A stretch of DNA of 15,553 bases. Source: Planctomycetota bacterium. Lineage in GTDB: Bacteria > Planctomycetota > UBA1135 > GCA-002686595. Positions 13,831 to 15,553 of the stretch are shown here, piece after piece. Each line of letters opens with the position of its first letter. The first letter of the stretch is position 1. The notes below the pieces were generated by a model, which saw nothing but the letters and a program-made list of their open reading frames with translations, did no database searches and was not told the DNA's origin. The stretch spans positions 1-15,553 of the forward strand of contig JAJDES010000471.1 in NCBI GenBank assembly GCA_029259675.1. Direction: 5' to 3'. Both the position numbers and the translations under genes were made by a program.

Positions 13831-14967
13831 ATGTCCATCCGATCCATCCCCACGCGTCTGACTTTTTCAAGCGCTTCCCTCGCGGTTGCTCTGTCCCTTG
13901 CTTCAAGCCTCGGGGCCGACACGATCACCTTGAGCAACGGGGATCTCATCGACGATTGCACCATCATCGACGAGACACTGGCCGAAATCACTTACAAGGA
14001 AGGTGGCCGGGGCAAGGCGCGCAGCGTCGACTCCAGCGAGGTCTACCGGGTTGAGTTCGAACGCGGTCCGCACGCATTGGATGACGCCTCAGCCGCCGTT
14101 ACGGCGGGCGACCCGGACCTTGCCATCGATGTGTTGGAGACCTATTTGGAGGGGCACCTCTCCGGTGCTGATGTCGAGAAGCGTTTCGATTGGGGACCCG
14201 CGGTCGCGAACTTTCGCCTAATCGGCCTGTACAACGACACTGGCAACTTGGGCGGCATCCTGGATTCAGCCAAGCGCTTGATCGATAAGTTTCCCGATTC
14301 TCGCTACGTGCCGATGGCCCACATGGCCAAGGCCGAAGTGATGTTCGAAATGGGAGACGAGGCGGGAGCCAACAAGGCTCTAGACGTCTTTGCCAAGTTG
14401 ATTGAATCCGCGCGATTGTCACGCCGTTGGGAGTTGGAGTGCGATTTGAACCGCATCCTCTTCAACCGCGAAAACCAGGGCGCGGCGCGGCGCGACGAGC
14501 TCGAAAAGCTCAAGCGCAGTGCCGGCAGTGAATTCCCGGGTGTCGCATCGCGCGCCGCTTTGGGAATCGGCCAATCGTTCCTGAACGATGCCAAGCTTAA
14601 AGAAAACGATGCGAGCTTGATCTCCAAGGCGCGCGATGTATTCGAAGCTGTGATCGACGATCCGCTTAGCGATCGCGACGTGCTCGGTGGTGCCCATGCC
14701 GGCGTGGGCGAATGCCTTTTCGTCAGCTATGCGAGCGAGAAGCGCACCGAGTTGCTTGATGAGGCCATCGAGCACTTCATGCGCGTGGTGGTGGTCTATA
14801 CCGATTCCGCAGGGACCGTGGCGCAGTCCATGTTCCTGGCGGGCTTGTCCTACAAGCTGCGCGGCAAGGAGGGGGATCAGGATCGAATGAAGAAACTCTT
14901 CGGACGCCTGCTGTCGCGCTACCCGGATTCGGAATGGGCGAGCCAAGCGCGCTCACAATTTAGGTAG
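13831..14967 (+). CDS. Secreted tetratricopeptide-repeat protein
   Basis: 378 residues. A signal peptide (about 1-29, hydrophobic LTFSSASLAVALSLASSLG, cleavage near A29-D30) marks an exported protein and fixes the start at ATG 13831; a TTG at 13822 would add three residues. Residues 30-76 form a small beta-rich module (DTITLSNGDLIDDCTIIDETLAEITYK and following), a pattern of 'expression of a named attribute' repeats seen at the start of many planctomycetal exported proteins. From about 80 to the end come TPR-type helices, including AVTAGDPDLAIDVLETYLEG (90-109), a PDSRYVPMAHMAKAEVMFEMGDEAGANKALDVF unit, and a final unit ending SRYPDSEWASQARSQFR that is typical of the last repeat of YbgF/BamD-like TPR proteins. 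It likely binds other envelope proteins. The 245-base gap upstream holds its promoter and leader repeat. Confidence 0.82.
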   Translation: MSIRSIPTRLTFSSASLAVALSLASSLGADTITLSNGDLIDDCTIIDETLAEITYKEGGRGKARSVDSSEVYRVEFERGPHALDDASAAVTAGDPDLAIDVLETYLEGHLSGADVEKRFDWGPAVANFRLIGLYNDTGNLGGILDSAKRLIDKFPDSRYVPMAHMAKAEVMFEMGDEAGANKALDVFAKLIESARLSRRWELECDLNRILFNRENQGAARRDELEKLKRSAGSEFPGVASRAALGIGQSFLNDAKLKENDASLISKARDVFEAVIDDPLSDRDVLGGAHAGVGECLFVSYASEKRTELLDEAIEHFMRVVVVYTDSAGTVAQSMFLAGLSYKLRGKEGDQDRMKKLFGRLLSRYPDSEWASQARSQFR

Positions 14968-15553
14968 GGAGATTTCGTTCCCTCAGGGGGCGACCTTTGG
15001 GGGGCGAGACTTGGGAACTGCCCGGTTTGAGTAGGGGTGAGCTCTGAAGCTCAACCGCAAGTGGTGCAATCGGTTTCATGTGCGGCAAGGCCGCTATTGA
15101 GCAGGCCCTCGGAATGGGGGCAACGCTGCCGCCTTTCAGCTGAGCGCCCCTTGAGAGATTGCTCGGCCGTTTTTTGGGCGGGGCGGCGCGTGGGTTCTTC
15201 GACGCCATCAAAGGCTCTGGTGGACGAACTATCCAGCGCGCACGGAACCAGATAGGGCCGTCCAGATCCCTCGCCGCCGCGCTGCCCTCCATGGGCCGCT
15301 TTCATGGAGACGGCGTAAGTTCGCGCTCTGCAGTTGCGGCGCAGCTGTGTGCCTCCGGCGAGTCGGCACCCCGCACGCGACGCCATATTCACCGGAGTCT
15401 CTCGCTCCGTGCGATCTCGCATGCACTTGGGCTGCACACTGTGGAGAGCTTGAGACCGAATGCGTCTCGCGCGCGGGTGGCAATTTGCCGTTTGCAACTT
15501 CTTGAATGCTCGCGGCAATTCAATTCGCCGCTCTCGCCCGCGCCGATTGTGGG
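14968..15553. other. Gene-free right end
   Basis: 586 bases in which I see no supported gene on either strand. A 6-bp hairpin, TGAGCT/AGCTCA (15038-15043 with 15048-15053), lies 70 bases past the TPR gene, and a weaker AGGGA/TCCCT pair follows the stop directly; neither has a T-run. A 155-codon minus-strand open frame (15051-15518) lacks hydrophobic core and family resemblance. The region may be a large intergenic gap or the promoter region of a gene beyond the edge. Confidence 0.5.

Noticed and set aside
12683..13906. 407-codon open frame on the minus strand across xdhC
   Set aside because: It is antisense to a clear XdhC protein and extends into the TPR gene; GC-rich codon use leaves such frames open by chance.
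15051..15518. 155-codon minus-strand open frame at the right end
   Set aside because: No hydrophobic core, no family resemblance, composition like non-coding GC-rich DNA and no ribosome binding site.

Overview
The window looks like chromosomal DNA of a GC-rich bacterium with long, oppositely oriented genes. Planctomycetota or a related lineage is my best guess. The grounds are a secreted HEAT-repeat plus von Willebrand factor A protein, a secreted TPR protein, a CPXCG Cys-rich protein, frequent GTG/TTG starts and generally weak ribosome binding sites. That assignment is inference from gene style, not from a marker gene. I see no mobile element, CRISPR array, rRNA or tRNA.

Layout. Positions 1-2493 (minus strand) hold a membrane protein that runs off the left edge. 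It has about ten membrane segments, then a region resembling a degenerate spermidine-synthase-like fold, then TPR-like helices. Divergent from it is mutY (2601-3734), followed by a DPM1-like family 2 glycosyltransferase (3888-4769). A small unknown gene (4766-5218, minus) converges on the glycosyltransferase, and their stop codons overlap. Next come a secreted HEAT/VWA protein (5488-7719), a flippase-like membrane protein of the LPG-synthase TM family (7937-8959) and a class I methyltransferase (9040-9804). The glycosyltransferase, flippase-like protein and methyltransferase would fit envelope lipid or glycan work, but that link is only suggestive.

Positions 9874-11931 form an iron, heme and redox neighbourhood: a group I truncated hemoglobin, a CPXCG zinc-ribbon-like protein, then bacterioferritin and bacterioferritin-associated ferredoxin (Bfd), both on the minus strand. 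Bfd reduces heme in bacterioferritin to release stored iron. This bacterioferritin keeps the heme-ligand Met52 but has lost both ferroxidase histidines (positions 54 and 130). Between bfd and bfr lies a 458-bp gap with several inverted repeats, two of which are mutually exclusive. A short A/T-rich promoter/operator-like segment with paired CAATTG boxes precedes bfd.

The right part holds a DUF523 protein (12138-12605, minus), a divergent XdhC-family molybdenum-enzyme maturation factor (12707-13585), and a secreted TPR protein (13831-14967). The TPR gene has a good sigma70-like promoter and a leader containing a tandem repeat. The last 586 bases contain no gene I can support.

Nothing here is convincingly a wholly new system. 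The best leads are the His-less bacterioferritin with its Bfd and the structured gap between them, and the degenerate aminopropyltransferase-like membrane protein at the left edge.
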